A stretch of 40,260 nt of DNA from Tieghemiomyces parasiticus (Eukaryota > Kickxellomycota > Dimargaritomycetes > Dimargaritales > Dimargaritaceae), in assembly GCA_027575765.1 (NCBI GenBank), contig JANBPT010000370.1:1-40260 (forward strand), written 5' to 3'. The position numbers and the translations under genes are program-made. The notes beneath the pieces are model-generated. The model did no database searches. It was not told the origin of the DNA and was given only the letters and a program-made list of their open reading frames with translations. The first letter of the stretch is position 1, and each line of letters begins with the position of its first letter. Positions 11,384 to 24,289 of the stretch are shown here, piece after piece.

Positions 11384-14380
11384 CTAAAAATTTGACTTGT
11401 ACTTCTTGATTTCCACCATGACGTTCTGGATACCGACGGGCCACTGGGCGGGACGGCGGGCCTGGCCGCCGGCTGACGGTTTCTTGGAGAACCGCCGCTC
11501 GAACATCTGGTAGAACCGGTTATAGTAGAGGATGAGCTGCCCTAATACGCTGTGTAGGATGGTGGTGCCGTTCTTGAAGTTGGAGAAGTTGCGAATGACG
11601 GCAGCGTTGATGTTAGCTAGGCTGTTGCGGAAATTGGCATTGAAGTCGGCCACCACCGCTTCAAATGGCTCGGCTTCGGTATCCACGCTGCCCCCGGGTG
11701 TATCACCCAGCGTCTCCATGCGACCCACAAATGCCTTGAGGTAGCCAAAGTACGTGTCGAGTTGCTCCTCCACGTACTCGGCAACACAGGTGGCCTTGCA
11801 CTGGGTAAAGTAATCGACCTCCTCCTCGGACCCCGACTCGAAGCCGTTCTCGTTGAGGATCGTAACGATGAGGTCGTAGTTGTTGATAAGGAAAATGAGC
11901 GTGATGCCCCGGTCGTTGAACCCCTCGCTAATTCGGACAAACATGGACTCAAGCTCGTTGCGGAGGCGCCGTAGGCTGCAGAAGTAAACAGTAAGTATCG
12001 ACAAGGGGGGCGGGATCAGTTAGTATATAAAGTCAAAATAAACTAGAACAAGACACGCGCCTTCGACTACTCCGGCAGCGTCGGAAGCCCAGAGGATGGC
12101 ACCGGAAAGACCAGCTATAAAAATGTCCATTCTATGCCATGGGCCTTACCTCTGGTCAACGATGTTGGTTTCCTGGGCCTGATTCAGCGTGAGAAGTGAT
12201 GCCACGAACTCGGCATACCGACGGCTGACCTGTGGAGTCCCCGCCGGATGGGATGTGTACAGCGCGGAGGTGCCCATTGGCAAAGGGTTAGGTGCTTGCC
12301 ACTGCAGTTTTTCGCCATTCCTGATCCAGGGTCCTGCCCATGGGAGCTACGAACCATTGCAGACGTCCAATTCTAGTTAGCCCACTAACTTACAAAATGC
12401 GGGTGGACATCGTTACGCGTGAGCCGGGGCCGGTTTCCCGCACACACCTTGCGGATGCTGTCAATGTGAAGGGACACGATGGCTTGGAAGCGCGGCCAGA
12501 GTAGCATGTTGGTTGCGTTGATATACCCCTCCAGTACGGGCACGCGGCGGCGCTGCAGTTCGTTGGCCAGCTGCTGGTTGATGCGGATGCAAAGCAGGAC
12601 GCCGAGTGCATCGAAGGTGTTTTCTACGAATTGGCGGGTGAAGACCTAGTGAAGGGGCGGGAAGCAAAAGGGCGCATTGAATGTGTGGCCAAGAGGCAGC
12701 GAAATGGGACGCAGGGATCAGCCACGGGGGTTGGACATACAGGTGGTGCCCTGTGGTGCACGCTCATCCCCTTTCTCTCTCTCTTCCTTCCCTCCCTCCT
12801 CGTATTCGCGTCGGTGAATTATCACTTACCAGTCCGTTATGGCAAGCGGGATCAAAAACGTGTTCAAAGATGGCCTTGGCGATGTCCGACCCGGTCAGGC
12901 GCTGTCGGGCCGTCTCCGAAACGAAGAACTTGAGCTCAAACTCGTACTCCTGGGTGGCGTCATCGACCAAGGCCTGGTTATAGCTGAGAAACAGGCTTTC
13001 GAAGGGCAGCTTCTCGATACGGTCCTCGCTCGCACCGGCTGTGTTACTGGTCGAGCCGGACGCCGACGCCGCGGTCGCCAGGAGTTGCTGGGGAGGGACC
13101 GGGGCCCCTGAGGCGGTCAGTACGTTGGCCCGCTCGCCAAGACTAAATACCAGCTTGCGGTCACGGAGGGTCGGCCGCGACCCGCCGAAGAGTCCGCCCA
13201 ACTTGCTGCTCTCATCCTGACCCAGTAGATCGAGCCGTTCGACGGCAGGGGCGTGTAGCTTATGGAGGCCGCGGGAGTAGCGTTCAAAGTGGTCGGCGTA
13301 GCACACGCGGGCTACGTGGATGTAATTGTCGCGCAATTCCTGGGCGGCCTCCGGGTGCCGCTCGATGAGGAAGTGGTTGAGCGCCTGGTACGGAATAAGG
13401 AAGTTACGTTGTACACTCGGCAGGCTGGACCCGCCGGGCTGGCGTAGGGCCTTAATCTTGGCAAGCAGGAGGTGACGGATCTTGGCTGACGCCACCAGGC
13501 GTAACCGTTCCAGCTCGGGTCCCACGTCGTCCAGTGCGCGGATGGTGCTATGTGGGCGCGACCCTTGGTGGCGGACAAATCTCATTTTGCGGTCCAATTC
13601 GGCCACGGGGGCCAAATAGGTGTGATCAACCTCGCCGTCGCAGATTTGGCGGATGAGGTCTGGTGAGACCACCAGACCATCGATGGCCCGCTCCAGCTGG
13701 GTCTCGACCTGGACGCGATTTCGCAGCCGGACGCTCATCGACACGGACTGGTCCTGTAGTTCGCGGATTTCCTGGTTGATATTGCCCAGCTTGGTTTGGA
13801 ATCCGCTGAGTAACCCCTCCATGTGGTCCAGGATGTCCACACACGAATGGACCTGGGTGTCGAGTTCTCGGAGCTGGTGTTGCTGCTGGTAGTAGTTTTC
13901 GAGGTGGTCGGCCTCCGCTGTCCGTAGCTGCCGTTCAATGTCGCGGGCATGCTCCTTAAGGTCGAGCCCTCGGGTGAGCAGGCCGCTAATGATTTCGTCC
14001 TCCTGAAACTCGGCCAACCGCTCAGTCACGTTTTCCGTGGCCAGGGCGGCCCAGTCGTAGGTCTGGTCGAAGCGTGTTGCGTACAGTGGACGGGACGAAA
14101 GAGGGTAGGCGGGGTTTAGTCTAGGGAAGTTGGGTGTCGAGAGGGCACGTGGTTACGTTGGGCCAACCTGACAGCCCTAGGTACTGGACTTCGCCCGGGA
14201 TAACTCACAATCCATGCCGCAACTTACCCGCTCCCCTGTCTGGCCGCTCTCCCGCTGGGTCTGGTTTGGACGTTTTGACGAGGGCGGGAGGAGCAGACCC
14301 TGGGCTAGCGCCGATACCGCCCGGCGGTAGGCTGGGTCGTGGTCATCTGATGCAGCGAGGGACTCGTAAGTATTGGTCAT
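11384..14380 (-). CDS. VPS52: GARP/EARP tethering subunit VPS52, five exons
   Basis: VPS52 is a CATCHR-family subunit of the GARP complex, which tethers endosome-derived vesicles at the trans-Golgi network. Exons: 14380-14228, 14062-12830, 12645-12394, about 12229-12150, and 11975-11384; the total is near 2310 nt and 769 residues, close to human VPS52 (723). Donors are GTAAGT three times and GTAAGG once. Exon 2 carries the N-terminal coiled coil and the conserved LRNRVQVETQLERAIDGLVV. Exon 3 carries the hallmark ELQRRRVPVLEGYINATNML. Exon 4 gives VSRRYAEFVASLLTLNQAQ. Exon 5 gives the C-terminal helical bundle with FVRISEGF and FLINNYDLIVTIL. The exon 4 edge at its 3' side may be off by one base; its phase requires 80 nt. 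It is divergent from the 111-residue protein and convergent with the RRM gene. Its complex partner VPS53 lies about 21 kb to the right. Confidence 0.93.
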
Positions 14381-14882
14381 GAGTGTGTGAGCAGGACTGG
14401 CTACGCAACGAAGGTGTGGTCGCGGGTGTCGTTATCTTAAAAGGCTATGCGACAGTGGGTCGAAGAAGGAGGAGTGTGACAGGCAATCTCAAGGTACTAA
14501 TGACTCGAATATGGTATCCGCGTAGAAATTTCAAAGCGGAGTTGGTAGCGGACTTTGAGGGTACGCATGAGGGGCCAGGAAAGTGGTAGGTTAGGGGAAA
14601 GCCGGAATAGTTGTGCGTCGGGCCTCCTAGAGGCATGGGGGATAAATGATGGTCATGATGCACGCCGTCAGTCCAGGCCGGTGGGTGCGGAGGTCTTACG
14701 GAACACGCCCGACTCCCTACAAGTCATTTAGCATTATACTCTCGTTACCATCCCATTGGACTCACCAGCTTTCTCCTTCCATCGTCATCCTACCGTTTTG
14801 AAACGTCGCTGTATCCCTCCCCCATCGTCCCGACTCTGACTATCCTGTTCGGTCTACACACTTATTTGTACCCTTTGCGATC
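14381..14882. promoter_or_regulatory. Divergent promoter region between VPS52 and the 111-residue protein gene
   Basis: A 502-bp head-to-head spacer. The last 130 bp before the ATG at 14883 are strongly pyrimidine-rich on the plus strand, resembling the leaders of other genes here. No clear TATA box was recognised. A small frame at 14383-14589 is regarded as chance. Confidence 0.4.
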
Positions 14883-15218
14883 ATGGCGGCCGGCGGTTCT
14901 TACGTGACTCGCAGCAAACGTGGAGCTGACAGTATGGGCCCGAGTGACGCGACGGCCACCCCGACTGCGCAACGCCGTGGCCACATCCAGCAGTCCGACC
15001 TCAGTACCGACAATGCGTCTTTCGCGGCCTCCAATGTACCTCAGTTAGATCCCGCACTCGCAGCTCGGTTCAACCGCGACGACCGCGGCCGTGTCCTTTG
15101 GTTTGCAGCCCCACCTGTGGTCGTATCGAACCGTGTCGCTTACAAACCTGTACACTCCGCCGCTTACCTAGCCTACCGCAGTCGTGTGATCCAGGCGACT
15201 CCGTCAGCCAAGAGTTGA
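14883..15218 (+). CDS. Unrecognised small protein, 111 residues
   Basis: A single-exon ATG-started frame of 111 codons with the GC-rich, C-ending codon style of its neighbours and a pyrimidine-rich leader, so it is probably a real gene. The first half is Ser/Thr/Ala-rich with basic patches (TRSKRGADS) and looks disordered. The second half is denser in hydrophobic and aromatic residues around GRVLWFAAPPVVV (about 73-85) and YKPVHSAAYLAYRSRV, which looks like a short conserved core. There is no signal peptide, membrane segment or cysteine pattern. I do not recognise the family; a small subunit of a nuclear complex would fit the composition, but that is only a guess. Confidence 0.55.
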   Translation: MAAGGSYVTRSKRGADSMGPSDATATPTAQRRGHIQQSDLSTDNASFAASNVPQLDPALAARFNRDDRGRVLWFAAPPVVVSNRVAYKPVHSAAYLAYRSRVIQATPSAKS

Positions 15219-15608
15219 GCAACGGATGCGGATTTTGCCCATATTCTAATGGAACTTGTACATGACTACTCACCCGGCTCCTCCCTGTACCATTAAATTT
15301 ACAAAAACGATTACCTCCTATTTTAATGTTCTAATACAGAGCAGATACATTAGCGACTTATTGAGGTGAATCCTAGCCAGGATGTTGAACGCCGCCGTGC
15401 GTTGGTCAAGACGCTACACTCACCGGCCAATACTCCCCAAAGTTTAGAGCCCTGGCCAGGCTGCAAGCCTTAATCATCACGTTAAAGGTGAACACCAGTG
15501 AGGTGCCCACAGACATTCACCAGCTTACCTCTGCATCGCACCCTTACCCACCATAACGGTGAAGGCCACCCCACTGTGTTGATCACCAATTCTGCCTCAT
15601 TCGCTGCC
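15219..15608. other. Intergenic region upstream of the mitochondrial TyrRS gene
   Basis: A 390-bp spacer between two plus-strand genes. It holds the 3' flank of the 111-residue protein gene, including an AT-rich stretch with ATTAAA near 15292, and the TyrRS promoter. An in-frame GTG at 15498 extends the TyrRS frame but was not taken as the start. Confidence 0.4.
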
Positions 15609-18096
<2,488 letters not shown>

Positions 18097-18543
18097 GTTG
18101 GGACTAGGATATTCGTTGCAAATAGGCAGTTGAACGGTAATTGCACCACTGGTAACTTTATATTAAACAAATCGGGTACAATGGTGTTTCGTGAGGCACG
18201 TTGTGGTAAGGGGAGACTCTGGCTAGTGGGGATTATGATGTAAAAAATGAATTCGTAAACGATCTTAGTGTTGTATTATGGCAGTTATAATAATGATCCG
18301 AGTGGGGTGCGTGAAAGGTAGACCTATGTAGAGATCACCGTCTGATAATAAGACTTCTATGCGTTGATTTAGGTCGTGGACTTGGTAGAGTAACATTCCT
18401 TTGCTGGATGGGTTGGGCTGCCAGTAAGGCAGTCGAGATCAATGTAGAAGTGATTCACGCAAACAGAGAGGTAAGTATTGCAATCGAGGATTACGGAGTA
18501 TTAGAATGGTTGGAAGGTTTGCTGGCCGGCCAAAAGATACGAC

Positions 18544-18649
18544 CTAACTATTGTTTATACCTTGGAGTTTGAGCAGCTTGGTAAGGTACAAGTCGTGTAG
18601 GGTCAGGATGACACGGTCATTGATTAGGCGGGTCCCGTTGGCCGCCAGC
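18544..18649 (-). other. Exon-like open segment with a strong 3' splice acceptor
   Basis: On the minus strand a pyrimidine-rich tract ending CCCTCCAG precedes G at 18649. From there a frame runs 35 codons to TAG (18546-18544). It encodes LAANGTRLINDRVILTL and then HDLYLTKLLKLQGI, a composition that looks protein-like rather than random. It would be a terminal exon entered in phase 2. No upstream exon could be matched between 18700 and 19400, so the call is weak. Confidence 0.2.
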
Positions 18650-19186
18650 CTGGAGGGAGATAGGGTAGACAGATATCCGCCGGTGACTGCATAATATATG
18701 GGAACGGGGAGCGGATTATAAATAGGTTCGGATTTGAGATGGCTCGGTGCCTTCGGGTGGATGGTGGGAAAGTTAAGACACCTGAACTACCACACAGTGT
18801 GGTGCCATATTGGCCTCGGGCAGCCTAGGAACTATGGGCAAGGCGAACGGCGTCGACAAGATGGAGGTGCTGTTGGCGGATAAATATGGAGTGACCCGAC
18901 CACAAACGCTGAAAGGCCCCCCCCGCTCAGATCGATCATATTTATCCTACTCACTAGAAGCGTTCCAGGCCACATTGATCTGACTCGTAAACAACTTGAC
19001 GCAAATAAACTTGATCTAAGGACGCTAGTAGAGACTTGGGGTCAGTAGATCTGCCATGGTCGTTCCTTTAGTAGATCTACCAGGACTGCGTTATCCTGGT
19101 TAGGCCCCTAGTATACCCCCATCCGTCTTTCTATTCACCCTTTGGTGGCTAATGACATTCATCCCTTCAATTAGCTGCAACCAACC

Positions 19187-19360
19187 TCACATAGTGCCAA
19201 CTAGCTCCGGTTCCAGTGTTTGCCTCCAGGGCAGGGGGTTACAACGCGCCGCGGCGACCATTTCTGAAATCGGCAGGAGTCCAACAGAATGGCATGGGTG
19301 GGAAGCTACACAGAAATACGATGCCAGGACAACTGCTACCCAAAGCCCTACCTTCATCAT
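19187..19360 (-). CDS. Possible small secreted peptide, 57 residues
   Basis: An ATG-started frame of 57 codons. The N-terminus MMKVGLWVAVVLASYFCVAS has a basic residue, a hydrophobic core and an Ala-Ser boundary, as in a signal peptide, and three Cys occur in the whole peptide. No homologue is recognised. Such short frames arise by chance and there is no RNA evidence. It lies about 260 bp beyond the end of the L17 gene on the same strand, so it could also sit in that gene's downstream flank. Confidence 0.15.
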   Translation of the reverse strand: MMKVGLWVAVVLASYFCVASHPCHSVGLLPISEMVAAARCNPLPWRQTLEPELVGTM

Positions 19361-19618
19361 GCACAGCCCTACCTGCGGGGAGATCCAACTTCTCGACAAC
19401 CTGAAACTGGGTACCACTAAGTGCTGATTTTACTTTTATTGATACACCCATTCGAACCGGCCGTGTCCCTTCGAACCAACTCGACAGGAGTATATGGTGG
19501 TGGGTCGGAGGGTAACCACGGGGGCCTGGGGCCCTGGAGTCGCGGTCAAAACAAGTTCTCGTCGTCGTGGTCACCGTCAAGAGGGAAAAGCGTTAAAGTC
19601 TCGTTTGTGTAAACCCCT

Positions 19619-20188
19619 TTAGGCCTTGTTCTTGGAAGCGGCACGGCGGAGCACGCTCGAGTGCTTGGCGAGCTGGGGACGGGTCATGCGGAGGACCTTC
19701 TTGTCGTTGGCAACGGGGACGGCCTCGGACTCCTCAGTGACGATGATCTCAATGTGGCAGGGGTTGGCCATGAAGGCGTTGATGCGACCGTGGGCACGGT
19801 AAGTGCGGCGACGGTGCTTGGGGGCGGCGTTGACCTGGATGTGCTTAATCACGGTCTTCTCAATGTCCAGACCCTTGGCCTCGGCGTTAGCCTTGACGTT
19901 GTCCAGGAGGCTCATCAGGAAAATGCAACTCTTCACGGGCCAGCGACCCTGGGTCACACCCCAGGCCTTGGCCTGCGCGCAACGGCCCACACCGCCGTTG
20001 AAGGTCTTGAAGGGAACGCACTGCCGGTGGGCGCGGACGTCCTTCAGGTACTGGATGGCCTTCTCGAGCTTGAGACCGTTAAGCACGGAGGCGGTCTCGT
20101 GCGTGTTCTTGAAGTGAACACGCAGGTAGGAGCCGCGCGTCATAGCCGACTTGCTGGCGTTAGCGGGGGTAGCGGAATAACGAGCCAT
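19619..20188 (-). CDS. RPL17: 60S ribosomal protein L17 (uL22)
   Basis: A complete single-exon gene of 189 residues; yeast Rpl17 has 184. The large-subunit protein uL22 lines the peptide exit tunnel. The family signature is clear: [20 protein letters not shown] at the start, then [29 protein letters not shown] (about 58-74), [17 protein letters not shown] and the basic [16 protein letters not shown] (about 128-143) tunnel/rRNA-contact region. The C-terminal extension is Ala/Lys-rich. Codons are strongly biased toward C or G endings (for example CTC, ATC, AAG), as expected of a highly expressed gene. The ATG at 20188 gives the canonical N-terminus. The gene sits between two mitochondrial synthetase genes and is divergent from LeuRS. 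Confidence 0.97.
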   Translation of the reverse strand: MARYSATPANASKSAMTRGSYLRVHFKNTHETASVLNGLKLEKAIQYLKDVRAHRQCVPFKTFNGGVGRCAQAKAWGVTQGRWPVKSCIFLMSLLDNVKANAEAKGLDIEKTVIKHIQVNAAPKHRRRTYRAHGRINAFMANPCHIEIIVTEESEAVPVANDKKVLRMTRPQLAKHSSVLRRAASKNKA

Positions 20189-21148
20189 GGCTGCCGATCT
20201 GTCGTCATGCGGGGTTCAATGAGAGAAAGGTGGGCGCGGAGGGTGGGTGGGTGGGGTTAGTGGGCTGGCTGAATCCGGGGATAGGCGTCGTGGTGTGGCC
20301 AATGGGGTCGTCAAGGTCCGGATTCTAACATCCCAAGAATCGCCACAGACGCTCATTAGTACGGAAACCCCTCCTCGTAACGTTGTTGCGATTCCTAGCC
20401 CGCCCCTGAAAAAATGTCTAGGACATGTCTAGCTGTCGATTCTTCCAGCCCGGTGCTGGGGGATGGACAGATGGATGGATGATATATGCCAGACTACGTG
20501 GGGCATAGCATCGCCCTACTTTCATACGTCGCGGGCTGGTCCGACCTAGGTATCCATCCATCTGTCCCCCGCTGGAACCGGCCGAGGTTTCATCGGTTCG
20601 ATTCAAAGGGTGGGCTGGAATATAACGCATCAACGGCTTCGTGGCGGCGAGATCGCGACGGCAATAGAGGGATGCGTGCCGTACCTTGTGTGATGGGACC
20701 TGGTGAAATTACAGGAGGTGGAAGAGAGGGAGGGTGCGAGGGCGAAGGGGTATCTTAGGTTTATCAACAACCCTTTTTGCGAATTTGACTACCGTGCGAT
20801 GGCTTCGAGTGAACCTCCACTAGTTGGTGCCGTTGGTCGACCAGGTCGCAGTGGTGTGCTTGCCGGACGACCAACCCAAGGTAGTGGCCACGTGATTTTT
20901 ACACCCCCACTATCCACATACAACACCGTACCTCCACCAAATCTCCAAGGACGCCCCCTGGAGCCTCTCAAACCCACCACCTTGCTAACATGGGGTCCAT
21001 GAGTGGGAGGGAACATGACGTTGCAGGGGGCTAAGGAGTCCAATGCTAAAGCATTTTAAGGATTCGTTTACTTACTAGGAGCGGACGTCCAGTCGAATTT
21101 CGCTTTCACTACCAGTTTCAAAGATTCCCTCCATACCTCTCGCCCATT
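20189..21148. promoter_or_regulatory. Divergent intergenic region between RPL17 and the LeuRS gene
   Basis: A 960-bp head-to-head spacer. Immediately upstream of RPL17 the coding strand is C/A-rich with ACCCACCCACCC-type repeats (about 20240-20256), a plausible site for ribosomal-protein-gene regulators. An imperfect inverted repeat at 20443-20577 is listed separately. Small frames within this region have no visible homology. No strong TATA box was seen. Confidence 0.4.
20443..20577. repeat. Imperfect inverted repeat (long hairpin) upstream of RPL17
   Basis: A perfect 16-base inverted pair, ggacagatggatggat at 20465-20480 and its complement at 20552-20567, is separated by 71 bases. The pairing continues outward: ttccagc at 20443-20449 matches gctggaa at 20571-20577, with ggggg/ccccc between and small bulges in the left arm. 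The short palindromic stretch tctaggacatgtctag lies just to the left (about 20417-20432). The structure could be a small foldback element, a structured RNA or a regulatory cruciform. Confidence 0.6.
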
Positions 21149-24100
21149 ATGCCGCTGGCTAGTGTTATTGGCCACCGTGGCGGACCGAGCCTACGGCGGG
21201 GTATGGTGCGCCTCGGCCTAGCCCCCCTGGTCGCACCGGCCTTTATAGTTGGGCGAACCCTCACCAACTCACGTACCGTCCGAATGGCCGCCTCGTCACC
21301 GGACGGAACCACCGCCGCCGCAGCAGTCGCTGACCTGGGCCACGGCCTCGACTTTGCTCGTTTAGAGGCCAAATGGAAGAAGCGCTGGGCGGCCAAGCGG
21401 GCCAGCCCCGCCACGAAACCGACCGACCGTCCAGCCCGTGATCCCTACTACGTGCTAGCCATGTTCCCCTATCCGTCGGGCCACCTCCACATGGGCCACG
21501 TGCGGGTATACACGATTGCCGATACTTTGGCCCGGTTCTACAAGATGACCGGCAAGGATGTAATCCATCCTATGGCCTGGGACGCCTTCGGCTTGCCCGC
21601 CGAGAACGCCGCGATCGAGCGGAATATCCCACCGCCGGTATGGACCGTCAAAAACATCGATCACATGAAGGAACAACTTCAGACCATCTTGACCGACATT
21701 GACTGGAACATGGTAAGCCTTCCCTAGGGCGACTCAATGGGTCTGTTGTCATCCTGTACAGTATAACCCGCCAAACTTACCCCATCTCTCTTCCGTACAA
21801 CTCACCCAGCCTCTATACCCTGGCCCCACTGTCCAACAATTTTAATCTCTCTCTAGGAATTCGCCACCAGCGACCCGGAATACTACCGCTGGACGCAGGG
21901 TCTCTTCCTCCGGCTCCACCGCGCGGGACTGGTCTACCAAAAGGAGGCGCTCGTCAACTGGGACCCAGTTGATCAGACGGTCCTGGCCAACGAGCAAGTC
22001 AGTCCTGACGGGCGATCCTGGCGGTCAGGGGCGGTGGTCGAAAAGAAGATGCTCAAACAGTGGTTCGTTCGCATCACGGACTATGCCGAGGATCTCCTCC
22101 AAGATCTGGACCTACTGCACGATTGGCCTGACCGTGTCAAGCAGATGCAGCGTAACTGGATCGGGAAGTCCGAGGGCGCGGAGATTGACTTTGTCCTCAC
22201 GGCCGAGCCCGGTGCGGCCACGGAGAAGCTGACGGCGTTCACCAGTCGACCTGATACCCTCTACGGGGTGACCTACCTCGCCGTGTCACTGGATCACCCG
22301 CTGTTGTCTAGCGATCGGATCCCTGCCGAGAGGCAGGCAGCCCTAGCGGCGTTTAAAACCCGGGTCGCGGCGGCCACGGCCAGCCCATCCGGTGCAAACG
22401 ATCCACACCAGGGGCTCGGTAAGGAAGGCGTATGGACAGGTCTTGCGGTCATGCACCCGCTGACTAAGCAGCCGATTCCAGTCTATGCGGCCGAGTACGT
22501 GTTGGGTGACTACGGCACAGGCGTAGTCATGGGTGTCCCGGCCCACGACGCCCGCGACTGGGAGTTTGCCCAGTGCAACGCGGTCCCAGCGGGCGCTGTG
22601 TTTGTGGTCGATCCGCCCGCGTCCAAGTCGCCGGCCGCCCCGGGTCCCGTAGTGGGTCCTGGAACTCTGAACGCGCAATGCGGGCCTTACGTCGGCCTCA
22701 CCACCACGGAGGCTATCCGACGCATCACGGCGGACGCCACGGCGGCCGGATTCGGCCGGGCCGCGCGGCAGTACAAATTGCGCGACTGGCTCATCTCCCG
22801 CCAACGCTACTGGGGCGCCCCTGTACCCATGGTCCACTGCGGCCAATGCGGGGCCGTACCGGTTTCTGAGGCGGACCTGCCCGTTCGCTTGCCCTCGGCT
22901 GAAATGTGGACAGCGACCTTGGGCGAGGGCGGTTCGCCACTCAAGCGGGATGCCGCATGGCAGCGTACTTCCTGCCCGTCGTGCGGCGGACCGGCCACCC
23001 GCGACACCGATACCATGGACACTTTTGTTGATTCGTCGTGGTATTTCCTGCGATTCCTCGACGCCAAAAACCCCGAAGCGGCGTTTACTCCGGCGCACGT
23101 CCGCCGGTTTCTCCCCGTCGACGTGTACGTTGGTGGAATTGAGCATGCCATCCTTCACCTGCTGTACGCCCGGTTCATCAGCAAGTTCCTGTGGCGTAAT
23201 GGGCACTATGGTCAGCCGGCCGCAGGCGATGTCGGGGACCGGATCGATGCGCGCCGTGGCGAGCCGTTTACCAAGCTTCTCACCCAAGGGATGGTCCACG
23301 GTCGGACTTTTAAACACCCGCGGACAGATCAGTACCTGCAGCCGGACGAGGTTGACCAATCGGACCCGGCCACCCCGCGGGTGCGGGCCACGGGAGAACC
23401 CGTCGTGATCCACCACGAGAAAATGTCCAAATCCAAGTATAACGGCGTCGACCCGGCGGCCATCGTCCAAGCCCACGGCGCCGACTGTACCCGGCTACAT
23501 GTGTTATACAAGGCACCACCCCAGGAGGTACTGGAGTGGGACGACCAGAGTATTGTGGGCATCCAGCGGTGGCTTCTGCGCGTCCACCGGTTAGTCGGTC
23601 GTGTCGATACCTACCGGGCGGCGGTCAGTCCGAGTGCTCCCATCCTGCCGGTCGGTACCGCTGACGACGGTCCAATCACTCATTTGGTGGATATCCAGAC
23701 TCTCAGTGCGGCGGAGCGCGACCTCTATCGGTCGGCCCATCAGACCATTGAACGTGTCACACATGATCTCCAGACGGCTCACTCGTTCAACACTGCCATC
23801 GCCAGCTTGATCAAATTGACCAACGTCCTCGTCACGCACTACCCCCCGCCGGATGCCTCCTCAGCCGTCCCTGCTACCGGCAATCTAACTTCGAACCTCT
23901 TGCCGCAGTGCCTTAGCTACCTCATACGCATGGTCGCCCCCATGGCGCCTTGCATCTCTGAGGAACTCTGGTGGCAGCTCCACCGCGCGGTGCGCCCGGA
24001 CTGCACCACCGTACCATCTGTGTTTCGGCAACCTTGGCCCGTGGTCGACCCCCGGGCCCTCGCCGAGGAAACGACGCTAACCGTCGTGCAGATTAACGGC

Positions 24101-24289
24101 AAGACGCGATTCAAAGTCACTTTGCCTGTCACTGTGGCTGCGAATGAAACCCCCTTAACTGCCGCTATCGAGGCTGACCCACGCTTCGCGCGGTACACGG
24201 TACATCGCGAATCGGGGCTTCCCGGTCAGGTGGTCAAACGTATCGTCGTGAAGGGCGGCAAGTTGGTTAATTACATCGTGAAGCTGTAG
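21149..24289 (+). CDS. NAM2: Mitochondrial (bacterial-type) leucyl-tRNA synthetase, two exons
   Basis: This class Ia enzyme charges mitochondrial tRNA-Leu. Exons 21149-21712 and 21857-24289 give 2997 nt and 998 residues. The intron is GTAAGC to CTAG. Residues 1-50 are basic and hydroxylated with almost no acid, a likely mitochondrial presequence. HMGH (HIGH) is at 114-117 and KMSKS at 710-714. The CP1 editing domain shows the Thr-rich TSRPDTLYGVTYLAV (from about 317) and GVPAHDARDWEF with its conserved Asp. A Zn-binding pair (CGQCG and CPSCGG) is present. DTMDTFVDSSWYFLRF marks the leucine-specific region of bacterial-type LeuRS. The C-terminal anticodon-binding and tail domains end VVKGGKLVNYIVKL. 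In yeast the orthologue Nam2 also assists group I intron splicing; that role is not testable here. A long antisense frame (22343-23476) is a GC-rich shadow. Confidence 0.96.

Larger units (their letters stand above)
18097..19618. other. 1.5 kb with no firmly recognised gene
   Basis: The left part should be the 3' flank of the TyrRS gene, with ATTAAA near 18162. TATAAATAG lies at 18717-18725 in plus orientation. A C-run lies near 18917-18924, and a short repeat of agtagatct occurs twice at about 19045-19077. Two minus-strand coding-like fragments are listed separately (18544-18649 and 19187-19360). The right part should hold the 3' flank of the ribosomal protein L17 gene. Confidence 0.4.

Noticed and set aside
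12421..12450. Possible GTGTGT donor inside VPS52 exon 3
   Set aside because: The frame continues through conserved-looking sequence to HPHF and a proper GTAAGT donor at 12393, so no intron is needed here.
20590..20610. ggttcgattc resembling a tRNA B box
   Set aside because: No T-stem pairing, A box or acceptor stem could be built around it. The ggttcgaa pair near 19445-19475 failed the same test.
22343..23476. A 377-codon open frame on the minus strand inside the LeuRS gene
   Set aside because: It is exactly antisense to conserved LeuRS catalytic sequence and has no recognisable motif; GC-rich C-ending codons leave antisense frames open.
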